Shown: piece by piece, positions 37,440 through 47,197 of the stretch
Position numbering within the stretch: the stretch's first letter is position 1
Layout of the letters: every line of letters starts with the position of its first letter
DNA from: Pseudomonas entomophila
Lineage (GTDB): Bacteria > Pseudomonadota > Gammaproteobacteria > Pseudomonadales > Pseudomonadaceae
Length of the DNA stretch: 64,000 nt
Assembly: GCF_013523125.1 (NCBI RefSeq)
Contig: NZ_JAAMQJ010000017.1
Location: forward strand, 30,032-94,031
Direction: 5' to 3'
Made by a program: the position numbers and the translations under genes
Notes under the pieces: generated by a model
Told to the model about the DNA's origin: nothing
Seen by the model: only the letters and a program-made list of their open reading frames with translations
Database searches by the model: none

Positions 37440-38564
37440 TTACTTGCGCGCCTTGAGCACCACGAACTTCGGCGTCGCCGCCACCTGCTCGACGCCTCGG
37501 AACAGGCGCGCCAGCTTGCTGTGATAGCCCAGGTGGCGGTTGCCCACCATGTACAGGGCGCCACCGACCACCAGCGCCTCGCGGGCCTGCTGGAACATGC
37601 GCCAGGCCAGGAAGTCGCCGACCACCTGCTGCTGGTGGAAGGGCGGGTTGCACAGCACCACGTCCAGCGACTGCCGCTCGATCGCCTCCAGGCCGTCGGC
37701 GGCCTCGATGACCGCCGGGCGCTCGCCCAGGGCGGCCTGCCAGTTTTCCCGCGCCGATTGCACCGCCATGTAGGACTCGTCCACCAGGGTGTAGTGCGCG
37801 TCCGGATTGGCCAGGGCGCTGGCGATCGCCAGCACGCCGTTGCCGCACCCAAGGTCGGCGACCCGTGCCGTCCCCAGGTTGGCCGGCAGGTACGGCAGGA
37901 AGGCGCGCGTTCCGATGTCCAGGCCTTCACGGCAGAACACGTTGGCATGGTTGACCAGCTCCAGGGCAGGCGCATCCAGACGGTAGCGCGAGGGGTAGGG
38001 CGAGGTGGCCATTGGTCGCTCGGCAGGCGTGGCGGTCAACAGCCGTGCCTTGCGCGAGGCCAACGATGCCTGCACCGGGCCGATGTGGCGCTCCAGCAGA
38101 TCGCCCGCTGTCCGTGGCAGGTGCTTGACCATGGCGCCGGCGATGACCTGGGCGCCTGGCGCCAGGTGCCCGTGCAGCCGGATCAATTGTTCTTCCAGCA
38201 GGGCGAGGGTCTTGGGCACCCGGATCAATACCCGGTCGAACAGGCCGTGCCATGGCGCGCTGGCCGGCACGAAGGGCACGCTGTCGAACGCCTTGCCATG
38301 GCGCACCAGGTTTTTCTCCAGTGCCAGACGGCCCAGGTGCGAGTCGCCGCTGCTGGTCACCTGCACGTGGCCGGCCAGGCTGACGGCCAGGGCGCCGAAG
38401 CTGTCGTTGAGCACCAGCACACGGCAGGCATTGTCCGGGCGCTGTTGGGCCAGTTGCTCGAGCAGGTACTGGTCGGCGGCGTCGAAGGCTTGGAGGGGGT
38501 CGTTGGCCTGCGCCGGCTGGCGGATCAGGTCGAGTTCGGCGAAGGGGCTGTTCAGCAAGGGCAT
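37440..38564 (-). CDS. rlmG: RlmG, 23S rRNA (guanine-1835-N2) methyltransferase
   Basis: 374 residues with tandem methyltransferase-like domains. The C-terminal active domain has VADLGCGNGVLAIASAL (SAM site) and the N6/N2 methylase motif NPPFHQQQVVGDF, and ends KFVVLKARK as in E. coli RlmG. The N-terminal domain lacks an NPPF motif and probably binds RNA. RsmC is the main alternative, but length and the ANRHLGYHSKL-type ending favour RlmG. Convergent with the cio operon. Confidence 0.87.
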   Translation of the reverse strand: MPLLNSPFAELDLIRQPAQANDPLQAFDAADQYLLEQLAQQRPDNACRVLVLNDSFGALAVSLAGHVQVTSSGDSHLGRLALEKNLVRHGKAFDSVPFVPASAPWHGLFDRVLIRVPKTLALLEEQLIRLHGHLAPGAQVIAGAMVKHLPRTAGDLLERHIGPVQASLASRKARLLTATPAERPMATSPYPSRYRLDAPALELVNHANVFCREGLDIGTRAFLPYLPANLGTARVADLGCGNGVLAIASALANPDAHYTLVDESYMAVQSARENWQAALGERPAVIEAADGLEAIERQSLDVVLCNPPFHQQQVVGDFLAWRMFQQAREALVVGGALYMVGNRHLGYHSKLARLFRGVEQVAATPKFVVLKARK

Positions 38565-38659
38565 GGCAATACACTCTGGTGCGGGGACACCTGATCCCGC
38601 GTGGGACCGGTCATGGTGCGCAATTCTACAGAGGTTTGCCCAAGGGCGCGGCGCGTGCG

Positions 38660-39361
38660 TCAGATCAGACCATAGGTGACGCCGATGGCGATGGCCGCGG
38701 CCTTGTTCGAGGCATTGGTCTTGCCGATGATGCTGCGGATATGGAAATTGACCGTGCTGAGCGAGAGCGACAGGATCATGGCGATGTCGGCGGCCGTCTT
38801 GCCCGCCGCCGACCAGCGCAGCACTTCCAGCTCACGGTTGCTCAGCTTGGGCAACGGCTGACGCTGGGCAAGCAGGTGCTCGGTGAGCGCGCGGTGCAAG
38901 GTGGTGCCCAGCCAGCCGATCTGCACGCTCTTGTCATAGAACTCGGTGATCGAGATCTTGTGCTCGGGGCGGGCGACACTGATCTGGCTTTCGTTGTGGT
39001 GCAGGTCGTGCACCGCTTGCGTCCAGCCGTGGCGCAACCCGTGGGCGCTGGCCTGCTGGCGCAGGTCGGGCACGCTCTCGAACAGCTCGTCGTCCCAGAG
39101 CACGGCGCTGGTCGTATGGCGGCAGGCATGGGCGACCGGGTCGGTCGCCAGGAACTGCTTTTCGTAAAGCAGGCCCCACGCTTCGGGGAAATTGTTGTAG
39201 AACGTGATCTGCTGCTTGGTGCCAGGCGTGTTCGAAAAGAACGTCCAGCTGATGTAGGGCATGCCCAGCGATCGAGACAGGCTGACGGCCTGCTCGAACA
39301 AACGGGCCGGCTCACGCTCTTCGAGCAAGCGCCGTATCTGCTCCGTGCTCCAATGTTGCAT
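38660..39361 (-). CDS. ppoR: LuxR-family solo regulator PpoR
   Basis: 233 residues: N-terminal autoinducer-binding domain and C-terminal LuxR helix-turn-helix (LSNRELEVLRWSAAGKTAAD, then TVNFHIRSIIGK). The ligand-pocket residues conserved in acyl-homoserine-lactone receptors are present as W62, Y66, D74, P75, W89 and G112. No luxI-type synthase gene is nearby, so it is a solo receptor. P. putida PpoR, as I remember it, sits beside the same neighbours and binds 3-oxo-C6-HSL. It is divergent from fpr, with a shared AT-rich promoter region at 39362-39563. Confidence 0.88.
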   Translation of the reverse strand: MQHWSTEQIRRLLEEREPARLFEQAVSLSRSLGMPYISWTFFSNTPGTKQQITFYNNFPEAWGLLYEKQFLATDPVAHACRHTTSAVLWDDELFESVPDLRQQASAHGLRHGWTQAVHDLHHNESQISVARPEHKISITEFYDKSVQIGWLGTTLHRALTEHLLAQRQPLPKLSNRELEVLRWSAAGKTAADIAMILSLSLSTVNFHIRSIIGKTNASNKAAAIAIGVTYGLI

Positions 39362-39492
39362 GGTGAGGCTCCCTCCACATTTCGATTAGGATCCAAATTC
39401 TACAAAGGGTGCAGGCAGTGTAGGAAAAGACTATCTCTTTAGCAGAAAAAATTTGCGATAAAAGGTTTTACTCTTATTCCAGGATAGGTCCC

Positions 39493-39513
39493 GAATACGA
39501 TACATCGGTATTC
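39493..39513. promoter_or_regulatory. Possible operator between ppoR and fpr
   Basis: Inverted repeat GAATAC - 9 bases - GTATTC, 50 bases upstream of the fpr start. Symmetry only; no regulator is identified. Confidence 0.3.
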
Positions 39514-39563
39514 AATCTGTGCCGATTACGCGACACTACCTGCCCCACCCGATGGAGAGCTTC

Positions 39564-40340
39564 ATGACCGCCAGTGCCGACAAGTTCACATGCCAGACGC
39601 TGCTCGACGTGCAGACGTTGACGCCCAGTCTTTTCAGCCTGCGAATGACGCGTGACCCTGGCTTCCGGTTTCGCGCCGGTCAGTTCGCACGGCTCGGGGT
39701 GACCAAGGCGGATGGCAGCATTGTCTGGCGTGCCTACTCGATGGTCTCGGCGCCCCATGACGAATTTCTGGACTTCTTTTCAATCGTCGTGCCAGGGGGC
39801 GAGTTCACCAGCGAGCTGAGCCGCCTGGGCGTTGGCGACACGGTCCTGGTCGATCGCCAGGCCTTCGGCTACCTCACCCTGGATCGCTTCGTCGGCGGTC
39901 GTGACCTGTGGCTGCTCGCCACCGGGACCGGCATTGCGCCGTTCGTCTCGATCCTGCAGGACTTCGACGCCTGGGAGCGGTTCGAGTCGATCAAGCTGGT
40001 GTATTCGGTGCGCGAGGCGCAGGAACTGGCCTACCGCGACCTCATCGACGGACTCGAACAGCGCGACTACCTGGCCGAATACGCGGGCAAACTGCAGTTC
40101 ATTCCGGTGGTGACCCGCGAAGCCTACCCAGGCGCCCTGGGCGCACGCATCACCACGCTGATCGAAACAGGCGAGCTGGAGGCCGCGGCCGGCGTGGCGC
40201 TGAGCCCGGAACACTCGCGGATCATGCTCTGTGGCAACCCTGAGATGATCGATGACACACGCCAGGTGCTCAAGGCGCGCGACTTGCAGCTCGCGCTGAG
40301 CCGTCGGCCCGGTCAGGTGGCGGTCGAGACCTACTGGTAA
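39564..40340 (+). CDS. fpr: Ferredoxin/flavodoxin-NADP+ reductase
   Basis: 258 residues from ATG at 39564, with GGAGAG ahead. FAD site WRAYSMVSAP (RxYS) and GEFTSEL; NADP site GTGIAPFVSIL and LCGNPEMIDD; C-terminal VETYW, the class I bacterial FPR ending. It transfers electrons between NADPH and ferredoxin or flavodoxin, supporting Fe-S cluster repair and oxidative stress defence. Pseudomonads have more than one Fpr; this one is divergent from ppoR rather than from finR. Convergent with mscL. Confidence 0.9.
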   Translation: MTASADKFTCQTLLDVQTLTPSLFSLRMTRDPGFRFRAGQFARLGVTKADGSIVWRAYSMVSAPHDEFLDFFSIVVPGGEFTSELSRLGVGDTVLVDRQAFGYLTLDRFVGGRDLWLLATGTGIAPFVSILQDFDAWERFESIKLVYSVREAQELAYRDLIDGLEQRDYLAEYAGKLQFIPVVTREAYPGALGARITTLIETGELEAAAGVALSPEHSRIMLCGNPEMIDDTRQVLKARDLQLALSRRPGQVAVETYW

Positions 40341-40390
40341 GGTCGGCCCGGCCGGCATGGGCGGGCCAGATCCCAGGTGTCATCTGGAGA

Positions 40391-40810
40391 TCAAGGCAGG
40401 CGATTCTGGTTCTGCGCCTTGAGCAGGTCACGGATCTCCGTGAGCAGCGTTTCCTGCGGGGTGGGGGCAGGCGGCGCACTGGGGGCGACGGCTTCTTCGC
40501 GCTTGAGGCGGTTGATCGCCTTCACGCCCATGAAGATGGCAAAGGCGATGATGATGAAGTCGATCACCGTCTGGATGAACTTGCCGTACGCCAGTACCAC
40601 CGCGGGCACGTCGCCCTGGGCGGCCTTGAGCGTGATGGCCAGGTCGCTGAAATCGACCCCGCCGATCAGCAGGCCCAGCGGTGGCATGATCACGTCACCC
40701 ACGAAGGAGGAGACGATCTTGCCGAAGGCCGCGCCGATGATGATACCGACGGCCATGTCCACGACGTTGCCTTTGACCGCGAAGGCCTTGAATTCCTTGA
40801 GCATGCCCAT
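40391..40810 (-). CDS. mscL: MscL, large-conductance mechanosensitive channel
   Basis: 139 residues from ATG at 40810. Two membrane helices ([20 protein letters not shown] and [20 protein letters not shown]), the amphipathic N-terminus [15 protein letters not shown], and a helical C-terminal bundle ending [11 protein letters not shown]. The channel opens under osmotic downshock and releases solutes. The longer open frame upstream is not typical of the family. It is divergent from radA. Confidence 0.95.
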   Translation of the reverse strand: MGMLKEFKAFAVKGNVVDMAVGIIIGAAFGKIVSSFVGDVIMPPLGLLIGGVDFSDLAITLKAAQGDVPAVVLAYGKFIQTVIDFIIIAFAIFMGVKAINRLKREEAVAPSAPPAPTPQETLLTEIRDLLKAQNQNRLP

Positions 40811-40983
40811 GGTGTGTTCCTTGTGACGAGTGAAAAGGGTAAGGCGGTTCAGACGGACTGCACACGTGTCATGCGCCGCTGAGCAGTTAATGACTGCACA
40901 CGGACCGAATAGTTTTGTCGCCTTCTGGCGCATTCACGGCACATCGGCTCGGTTATCATGACGGTTTTCCCGGGAGATCGACC

Positions 40984-42354
40984 ATGGCCAAAGCCAAGCG
41001 TTTGTATGGCTGCACGGAATGCGGCGCGACCTTTCCCAAGTGGGCCGGCCAATGCGGCGAATGCGGGGCCTGGAACACCCTGGTGGAAACCATGCTCGAA
41101 AGCGGGGCGGCAGCGGCGCCCAGCGGGCGTGCCGGCTGGACTGGCCAGCAGGCCCAGATCAAGACCCTCGCAGAAGTCAGCGTAGAAGAAATCCCGCGCT
41201 TCACCACCAGCAGCACCGAGCTGGACCGTGTGCTCGGCGGCGGCCTGGTCGATGGTTCGGTGGTGCTCATCGGCGGTGATCCGGGCATCGGCAAGTCGAC
41301 CATCCTGTTGCAGACCCTGTGCAACATCGCCACGCAGATGCCCGCGCTCTACGTCACCGGCGAAGAATCCCAGCAGCAGGTGGCGATGCGCTCGCGGCGC
41401 CTGGGGCTGCCTCAGGATCAGCTCAAGGTGATGACCGAGACCTGCATCGAGACAATCATCGCCACGGCTCGCCAGGAAAAACCCCGTGTCATGGTCATCG
41501 ACTCGATCCAGACCATCTTCACCGAGCAGCTGCAATCAGCACCGGGCGGCGTGGCCCAGGTCCGTGAAAGCACCGCCTTGCTGGTGCGCTATGCCAAGCA
41601 GAGCGGTACGGCGATCTTCCTGGTCGGTCATGTCACCAAGGAAGGTTCGCTGGCCGGCCCGCGGGTGCTCGAGCACATGGTCGACACGGTGTTGTACTTC
41701 GAAGGCGAGTCCGACGGGCGCTTGCGTTTGCTGCGCGCGGTGAAGAACCGTTTCGGTGCGGTCAACGAACTGGGCGTGTTCGGCATGACCGACCGCGGCC
41801 TCAAGGAAGTCTCCAACCCCTCGGCGATCTTCCTCAATCGCACCCAGGAAGAAGTACCAGGCAGCGTGGTGATGGCGACCTGGGAAGGCACCCGGCCGAT
41901 GCTGGTCGAGGTCCAGGCGCTGGTGGACGACAGCCACTTGGCCAACCCCCGGCGGGTGACCCTGGGCCTGGACCCGAACCGCCTGGCCATGTTGCTGGCG
42001 GTGTTGCACCGCCACGGCGGCATCCCGACCCATGACCAGGACGTCTTTCTCAACGTGGTCGGCGGCGTCAAGGTGCTCGAGACCGCCTCGGACCTGGCCT
42101 TGCTCGCCGCGGTGATGTCCAGCCTGCGTAACCGGCCGTTGGCCCACGGCCTGCTGGTGTTCGGCGAGATCGGCCTCTCGGGCGAAGTCCGGCCCGTGCC
42201 CAGCGGCCAGGAGCGCCTCAAGGAAGCGGCCAAGCACGGCTTCAAGCGCGCCATCGTGCCCAAGGCCAATGCCCCGAAGGAATCGCCCGCCGGGTTGCAG
42301 GTGATTGCCGTGACGCGGCTGGAGCAGGCGTTGGATGCGTTGTTCGAGGAGTGA
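40984..42354 (+). CDS. radA: RadA/Sms, branch-migrating DNA repair ATPase
   Basis: 456 residues from ATG at 40984 (GGGAGA upstream). N-terminal zinc finger CTECGATFPKWAGQCGECG, RecA-like core with Walker A GGDPGIGKST, the RadA-specific KNRFG motif, and a Lon-like C-terminal domain (GEIGLSGEVRPV). It processes recombination intermediates together with RecA. Its 3' end borders a palindromic repeat tract shared with the convergent mapZ gene. Confidence 0.95.
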   Translation: MAKAKRLYGCTECGATFPKWAGQCGECGAWNTLVETMLESGAAAAPSGRAGWTGQQAQIKTLAEVSVEEIPRFTTSSTELDRVLGGGLVDGSVVLIGGDPGIGKSTILLQTLCNIATQMPALYVTGEESQQQVAMRSRRLGLPQDQLKVMTETCIETIIATARQEKPRVMVIDSIQTIFTEQLQSAPGGVAQVRESTALLVRYAKQSGTAIFLVGHVTKEGSLAGPRVLEHMVDTVLYFEGESDGRLRLLRAVKNRFGAVNELGVFGMTDRGLKEVSNPSAIFLNRTQEEVPGSVVMATWEGTRPMLVEVQALVDDSHLANPRRVTLGLDPNRLAMLLAVLHRHGGIPTHDQDVFLNVVGGVKVLETASDLALLAAVMSSLRNRPLAHGLLVFGEIGLSGEVRPVPSGQERLKEAAKHGFKRAIVPKANAPKESPAGLQVIAVTRLEQALDALFEE

Positions 42355-42357
42355 GCT

Positions 42358-42502
42358 GCAAGCCGCAAGCCATAAGTCGCAAGCTACAAGCTACAAGCAA
42401 GGCGACCGGCAGCGCTTCTGGTTCAGCGCCTGGTGCGTCGCCCGTTTCGCTGCCCCTCAGCCCAGCACATCAGCTTGTAGCTTGCGGCTTGTAGCTTGTA
42501 GC
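42358..42502. repeat. Inverted arrays of a CTACAAG/GCAAG heptad
   Basis: Tandem 7-base units (GCAAGCC, GCAAGCT, ACAAGCT) at 42363-42403 recur inverted (AGCTTGTAGCTTGCGGCTTG) at about 42471-42502, with about 70 bases between. The tract fills the gap between radA and mapZ and can fold into a long hairpin. Confidence 0.85.
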
Positions 42503-42880
42503 TCAAAGCGCCCGATGCCCTTCGATCAACGCCTGCCATTCCCGCATCATCTCCTCCCGATCCGCCAGGTTCAGCTCCACCAGGCGGTGCAGGTGCGTCA
42601 TGGAATCCACATCAATGGTCTGGCAGGCGAACCCCAGATGATTCGATTCCTCGTGGCGTAGCTCGACCTGCATCACCACCTGCGCCTTGTCGCTGAGTTC
42701 GATCACCGCCTCGAGCGCGCGCGTCGTGTCCGCGTCCCACTGCGCCGGACGCTCGACCAGCAGGCCATGGAGCGACAGATCCAGCAGGTGCACGTCCCAG
42801 GTTCGGTCATCCTGGCGCAGGTGGGTGGTGGCATCGAAGGCGATGCGTTGAAAGCGGCGGCGTTCGTCGTGGGATGACAT
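42503..42880 (-). CDS. mapZ: PilZ-domain c-di-GMP receptor, MapZ-like
   Basis: 125 residues from ATG at 42880. Both c-di-GMP contacts are present: RRRFQR at residues 7-12 (RxxxR) and DLSLHG at 34-39 ((D/N)xSxxG). The length and the radA-mapZ-cstA order equal P. aeruginosa PA4608, MapZ. There MapZ binds the chemotaxis methyltransferase CheR1 and links c-di-GMP to chemotaxis. No membrane segment. Divergent from cstA. Confidence 0.88.
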   Translation of the reverse strand: MSSHDERRRFQRIAFDATTHLRQDDRTWDVHLLDLSLHGLLVERPAQWDADTTRALEAVIELSDKAQVVMQVELRHEESNHLGFACQTIDVDSMTHLHRLVELNLADREEMMREWQALIEGHRAL

Positions 42881-43043
42881 GGGGCGGACCCTCCAAGGGG
42901 TTTCCTGCGGGAATGAACGGATCGGCCTCGGGGGCGCTCGATAGAGCGGCGCACGGCTTTGACCAAAGCAGGTGTGGCAATGCGCCAAGTCTCGCCCTAG
43001 ACTCGCTGGGCGGTCTTTTCCAATCCATCAGTGGAAGTACACC

Positions 43044-45110
43044 ATGAACAACAATAATAGCCTGCTACGCCATCTGCCATGGCTACTGCTGGCGGTCCTC
43101 GGGGCCGGTGCGCTGGGCGTGGTCGCCCTGCGCCGTGGCGAAGCGATCAATGCCTTGTGGATCGTCGTCGCGGCAGTGGCCATCTACCTGGTCGCCTACC
43201 GTTACTACAGCCTGTTCATCGCCACCAAGGTCATGCAGCTCGACCCCCGTCGCGCGACCCCGGCGGTGCTCAACAACGACGGTTTGGACTACGTGCCGAC
43301 CAACAAGCACATCCTGTTCGGCCACCACTTCGCCGCCATCGCCGGCGCAGGGCCCTTGGTCGGCCCGGTCCTGGCCGCGCAGATGGGCTACCTGCCGGGC
43401 ACCTTGTGGCTGATCGCCGGCGTGGTCCTGGCCGGTGCGGTCCAGGACTTCATGGTGCTGTTCATGTCCACCCGCCGCAACGGCCGCTCGCTGGGCGACA
43501 TGGTGCGCGAGGAGATGGGCCGTATTCCGGGCACCATCGCGCTGTTCGGCTGCTTCCTGATCATGATCATCATCCTGGCGGTGCTGGCGCTGATCGTGGT
43601 CAAGGCACTGGCGGAAAGCCCCTGGGGCATGTTCACGGTGATGGCGACCATCCCGATCGCCATGTTCATGGGCATCTACATGCGTTACATCCGGCCCGGC
43701 CGGATCGGTGAGATCTCACTGATCGGCGTGGTCCTGCTGCTGCTGTCGATCTGGCTGGGCGGCGTCGTCGCCGCCGATCCGACCTGGGGGCCTGCCTTCA
43801 CCTTCACCGGCGTGCAGATCACCTGGATGCTGGTCGGCTATGGCTTCGTCGCCGCGGTGCTGCCGGTCTGGCTGGTGCTGGCCCCACGTGACTACCTGTC
43901 GACCTTCCTCAAGATCGGCACCATCGTGGCCCTGGCCATCGGCATCCTGATCCTCGCGCCGGAGCTGAAGATGCCGGCCCTGACCCAGTTCACCGACGGC
44001 ACCGGTCCCGTGTGGAAAGGCACGCTGTTCCCGTTCCTGTTCATCACCATCGCCTGTGGCGCGGTCTCCGGCTTCCATGCGCTGATCTCCTCGGGCACCA
44101 CGCCCAAGCTGCTGGACAACGAGACCAACGCCCGCTACATCGGTTACGGCGGCATGCTGATGGAATCGTTCGTGGCCATCATGGCGATGGTCGCCGCCTC
44201 GGTCATCGAACCGGGCGTGTACTTTGCCATGAACAGCCCGGCCGCCGTGGTGGGGGCCGACGTCGTGTCGGTGGCGCAGACGGTCAGCAGCTGGGGTTTC
44301 CTGATCACGCCTGAGCAGCTGGAAGCCACGGCCCGCGACATCGGCGAGCACACCGTGCTGGCCCGTGCGGGCGGCGCGCCGACCCTGGCCGTGGGGATCG
44401 CGCAGATCCTGCACCAGGTCCTGCCTGGCGAGAACACCATGGCATTCTGGTACCACTTCGCGATCCTCTTCGAGGCGCTGTTCATCCTCACCGCGGTCGA
44501 TGCCGGTACCCGGGCCGGTCGCTTCATGCTGCAGGACCTGCTGGGCAGCTTCGTGCCTGCGCTCAAGCGCACCGATTCGTGGCCGGCGAACCTGATCGCC
44601 ACCGCCGGCTGCGTGGCGCTGTGGGGGTATCTGCTGTACCAGGGCGTGATCGATCCGCTGGGCGGCATCAACACCTTGTGGCCGCTGTTCGGCATCTCCA
44701 ACCAGATGCTCGCCGGGATCGCCCTGATGCTCGGCACGGTCGTGCTGATCAAGATGAAGCGCCAGCGCTACGTCTGGGTGACCTTGCTGCCTGCCGTCTG
44801 GCTGCTGATCTGCACCACCACCGCCGGCTTGATCAAGCTATTCGACCCGAACCCGGCCGTGGGCTTCCTGGCGTTGGCCAACAAGTACAGCGTCGCCCTG
44901 GAAGCCGGTCAGGTCCTGGCCCCGGCCAAGGACATCGGCCAGATGCAGCACGTGATCTTCAACGCCTACACCAACGCCGGTCTGACCGTGCTGTTCCTGG
45001 TCGTGGTCTTCAGTATCCTGTTCTTCGCCCTCAAGGTCGGCTACGCCGCCCTGGGCCGCAAGGAGCGCAGCGACAAGGAAACCCCGTTCCAGGCCCTGCC
45101 TGATGCCTAA
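43044..45110 (+). CDS. cstA: CstA-family carbon-starvation transporter
   Basis: 688 residues, about sixteen to eighteen membrane helices, starting MNNNNSLLRHLPWLLLAVLG. Conserved blocks are LFGHHFAAIAGAGPLVGPVLAAQMGYLPG and SGTTPKLLDNETNARYIGYG. Family members import peptides or pyruvate when preferred carbon is exhausted. yjiX (18 bases downstream) and the GTPase yjiA follow on the same strand, the usual three-gene unit. Start chosen at the ATG with GGAAG about 7 bases upstream. Confidence 0.94.
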   Translation: MNNNNSLLRHLPWLLLAVLGAGALGVVALRRGEAINALWIVVAAVAIYLVAYRYYSLFIATKVMQLDPRRATPAVLNNDGLDYVPTNKHILFGHHFAAIAGAGPLVGPVLAAQMGYLPGTLWLIAGVVLAGAVQDFMVLFMSTRRNGRSLGDMVREEMGRIPGTIALFGCFLIMIIILAVLALIVVKALAESPWGMFTVMATIPIAMFMGIYMRYIRPGRIGEISLIGVVLLLLSIWLGGVVAADPTWGPAFTFTGVQITWMLVGYGFVAAVLPVWLVLAPRDYLSTFLKIGTIVALAIGILILAPELKMPALTQFTDGTGPVWKGTLFPFLFITIACGAVSGFHALISSGTTPKLLDNETNARYIGYGGMLMESFVAIMAMVAASVIEPGVYFAMNSPAAVVGADVVSVAQTVSSWGFLITPEQLEATARDIGEHTVLARAGGAPTLAVGIAQILHQVLPGENTMAFWYHFAILFEALFILTAVDAGTRAGRFMLQDLLGSFVPALKRTDSWPANLIATAGCVALWGYLLYQGVIDPLGGINTLWPLFGISNQMLAGIALMLGTVVLIKMKRQRYVWVTLLPAVWLLICTTTAGLIKLFDPNPAVGFLALANKYSVALEAGQVLAPAKDIGQMQHVIFNAYTNAGLTVLFLVVVFSILFFALKVGYAALGRKERSDKETPFQALPDA

Positions 45111-45128
45111 CGCCAGAGGTGGTTACTG

Positions 45129-45329
45129 ATGTTCAACGATCTTGGTCGACTGGGTAAGTACCTGGGGCAGGCAGCCCGCCTGATGGTCGGCATGCCCGAT
45201 TACGACACCTACGTCGAGCACATGCAGACCAAGCACCCGGACAAGCCGGTGATGAGCTACGAGGTGTTCTTCCGCGAACGCCAGGAAGCCCGTTACGGCG
45301 GCGGCAACGGCTCGACCCGCTGCTGCTGA
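45129..45329 (+). CDS. yjiX: YbdD/YjiX-family small protein
   Basis: 66 residues with the family pattern [40 protein letters not shown] and a terminal Cys-Cys (STRCC). It almost always follows cstA and has been reported to be needed for transporter activity in related systems. The close spacing supports cotranscription. Confidence 0.9.
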   Translation: MFNDLGRLGKYLGQAARLMVGMPDYDTYVEHMQTKHPDKPVMSYEVFFRERQEARYGGGNGSTRCC

Positions 45330-45394
45330 GTCCATCGTCACACCCCGCGCCACGCTTCGTCGTGGCGCGTTTCATTTCAGGAGTCGCACTGTCC

Positions 45395-46372
45395 ATGGCA
45401 CACCCTATCCCTGTCACCGTGCTGACCGGCTTTCTCGGCGCCGGCAAGACCACCTTGCTCAAGCACATGCTCAGGGCCGAGCACGGCCTGAAGCTGGCGG
45501 TCATCGAGAACGAATTCAGCGACGCGGGCATCGACAGCCAACTGCTCGGCGACGAACCCGTGCAGGTCATGACCCTGGCCAACGGCTGCGTCTGCTGCAG
45601 CATCCATGGTGACCTGACGCGCGCGCTGTACCTGCTGCTCGAGCGTCTGGATGCGGGCGAAATCGTCTTCGACCGCCTGGTCATCGAATGCACCGGCCTG
45701 GCCGACCCCGCGCCGGTGGCACAGACGTTCTTCATCGACGAGGACCTGCGCGAGCGCTACCTGCTCGATGGCATCATCACGCTGGTGGACGCGGTGCACG
45801 CCGACACGCACCTGGCCCAGACCATCGCCCAGGCACAGGTCGGTTTCGCCGATCGCCTGCTGCTGAGCAAGACCGACCTGGCCACGCCCGAGGCGGTGGA
45901 AGCACTGCGCGAGCGACTTGGCCGCATCAATGGCCGGGCGCCGATCCGCGTGGTCGAACAGGGGCGCATCGACCTGGCCGAATTGCTCGATGTACGCGGC
46001 TTCAACCTCAACACGGACGTGGGGGGCAGCGTCAAGCCCGTGCTGCGTCCGTTGCTCAGGCCGACGACCCCGGACCGTATCTCGACCTTGGTGCTGCGCA
46101 CCGAAGCCGCGCTGGACATCGATCGGCTCAGCGGCTTCATGAACCAATTGCTGGAAAACCATGGCAAGCAGCTGCTGCGCTACAAGGGCGTCCTGAACAT
46201 CGCGGGCGATGAGCGGCGGTTGGTGTTCCAGGGGGTGCTGAAGCTGTATGGCTTCGACTGGGACACGGAATGGCCGGCTGGCCAGCCCCGTGAGAGTGTG
46301 ATGGTGTTCATCGGCGATGACCTGCCTGAGGCGCAGATCCAGGCAGGGTTCACGGCATTGAGCGAGACCTGA
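45395..46372 (+). CDS. yjiA: YjiA-type COG0523 GTPase
   Basis: 325 residues from ATG at 45395. Walker A GFLGAGKTT, the metal-binding CxCC motif as NGCVCCSIHGDL, the guanine motif SKTD and the C-terminal CobW domain are present. COG0523 GTPases act as metallochaperones or in cofactor metal insertion; YjiA binds zinc and cobalt in vitro. No Zur-type box was seen upstream and it follows cstA-yjiX, so it is probably a housekeeping YjiA rather than a zinc-starvation paralogue. Confidence 0.9.
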   Translation: MAHPIPVTVLTGFLGAGKTTLLKHMLRAEHGLKLAVIENEFSDAGIDSQLLGDEPVQVMTLANGCVCCSIHGDLTRALYLLLERLDAGEIVFDRLVIECTGLADPAPVAQTFFIDEDLRERYLLDGIITLVDAVHADTHLAQTIAQAQVGFADRLLLSKTDLATPEAVEALRERLGRINGRAPIRVVEQGRIDLAELLDVRGFNLNTDVGGSVKPVLRPLLRPTTPDRISTLVLRTEAALDIDRLSGFMNQLLENHGKQLLRYKGVLNIAGDERRLVFQGVLKLYGFDWDTEWPAGQPRESVMVFIGDDLPEAQIQAGFTALSET

Positions 46373-46410
46373 GGTATCGTGACGTGGCCGCAGGCTGCGT
46401 TCCGCCCCTG

Positions 46411-46968
46411 TCAACGCTCGTCAGGCGTGCTCAGCCAGGGCACGTTGCGCTCCAGGATCTTCAGCATCCAGCAACACGTCGTCTCCTTCTTGAAGGACAG
46501 GTACAGATGGGGTGCGCCGCGACGTGTAACTGGAGCCACGTATTGGCCATCCAGGGCCAGGCGGATCACGTGCCGGTCAGTTGAGAGGTCGGCCAGACCA
46601 AAGGGGGCGCCCGTGTCGCTCTCGAGCGTCAACAGGCAGGGCGGTTGGGTAGCGGCCGTGCCCAGGCCGAGGTAATCGCCGAACAGGCATACCCGTTTGC
46701 CGAAGTGGTTGCCAGGCTCGCGGACGTACAGGCTGTAGCCCGACGGCGTGTGTCGGAAGTACAGCAGGATGGGCGTATCGGTCTTGCCTGGCTGACAACT
46801 CAAAAGGTGCGAGTCGTTGCGAACGGTACTGGCCAGTTGGGGCAGGATGCCGGCGCCACCGAACCAGTCGACCCAGGCCGGCTCGCCCAACAAGGTGTCG
46901 AGTGTGTGTACGGGGTACCTCAGGTAGCTCAAGGTGCCAATGAACGAGTGTTGGCGGTGAGTGGACAT
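46411..46968 (-). CDS. Protein of unknown function, 185 residues
   Basis: ATG at 46968 opens a soluble protein with many beta-like strands and scattered cysteines (LLSCQPGK, KRVCLFGDYLG, QPPCLLTLESD, KETTCCWMLKIL). No signal peptide or membrane helix. It sits between yjiA and glyA, where P. aeruginosa also has an uncharacterised gene. I do not recognise the family. The longer frame to 47142 has no support as a start. Confidence 0.7.
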   Translation of the reverse strand: MSTHRQHSFIGTLSYLRYPVHTLDTLLGEPAWVDWFGGAGILPQLASTVRNDSHLLSCQPGKTDTPILLYFRHTPSGYSLYVREPGNHFGKRVCLFGDYLGLGTAATQPPCLLTLESDTGAPFGLADLSTDRHVIRLALDGQYVAPVTRRGAPHLYLSFKKETTCCWMLKILERNVPWLSTPDER

Positions 46969-47125
46969 GGTCGTTGCTCCTGTAGTCGGCAAGGCGCGCA
47001 AAGGTGCGCGACTGCAGGCTGCGCTACGGGGCAGAAGAGAAGGAAGGCGGACAGCTTTCCGGTGACAGGCCTCACGGCGTACGCGAGCAGGCAGCGTGGC
47101 CAGTCGCACGGATCGAGCGCGCATG

Positions 47126-47156
47126 AAAAACCCCAAGGCCATTGCGACCTTGGGGC
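47126..47156 (-). terminator. Terminator of glyA
   Basis: Stem CCCCAAGG / CCTTGGGG; read on the minus strand it is followed by TTTTT. It is 40 bases past the glyA stop. Confidence 0.88.
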
Positions 47157-47197
47157 TTGGCGAAGCTCAGGCGCCTCGAGAGACTACGCGGTCCTGA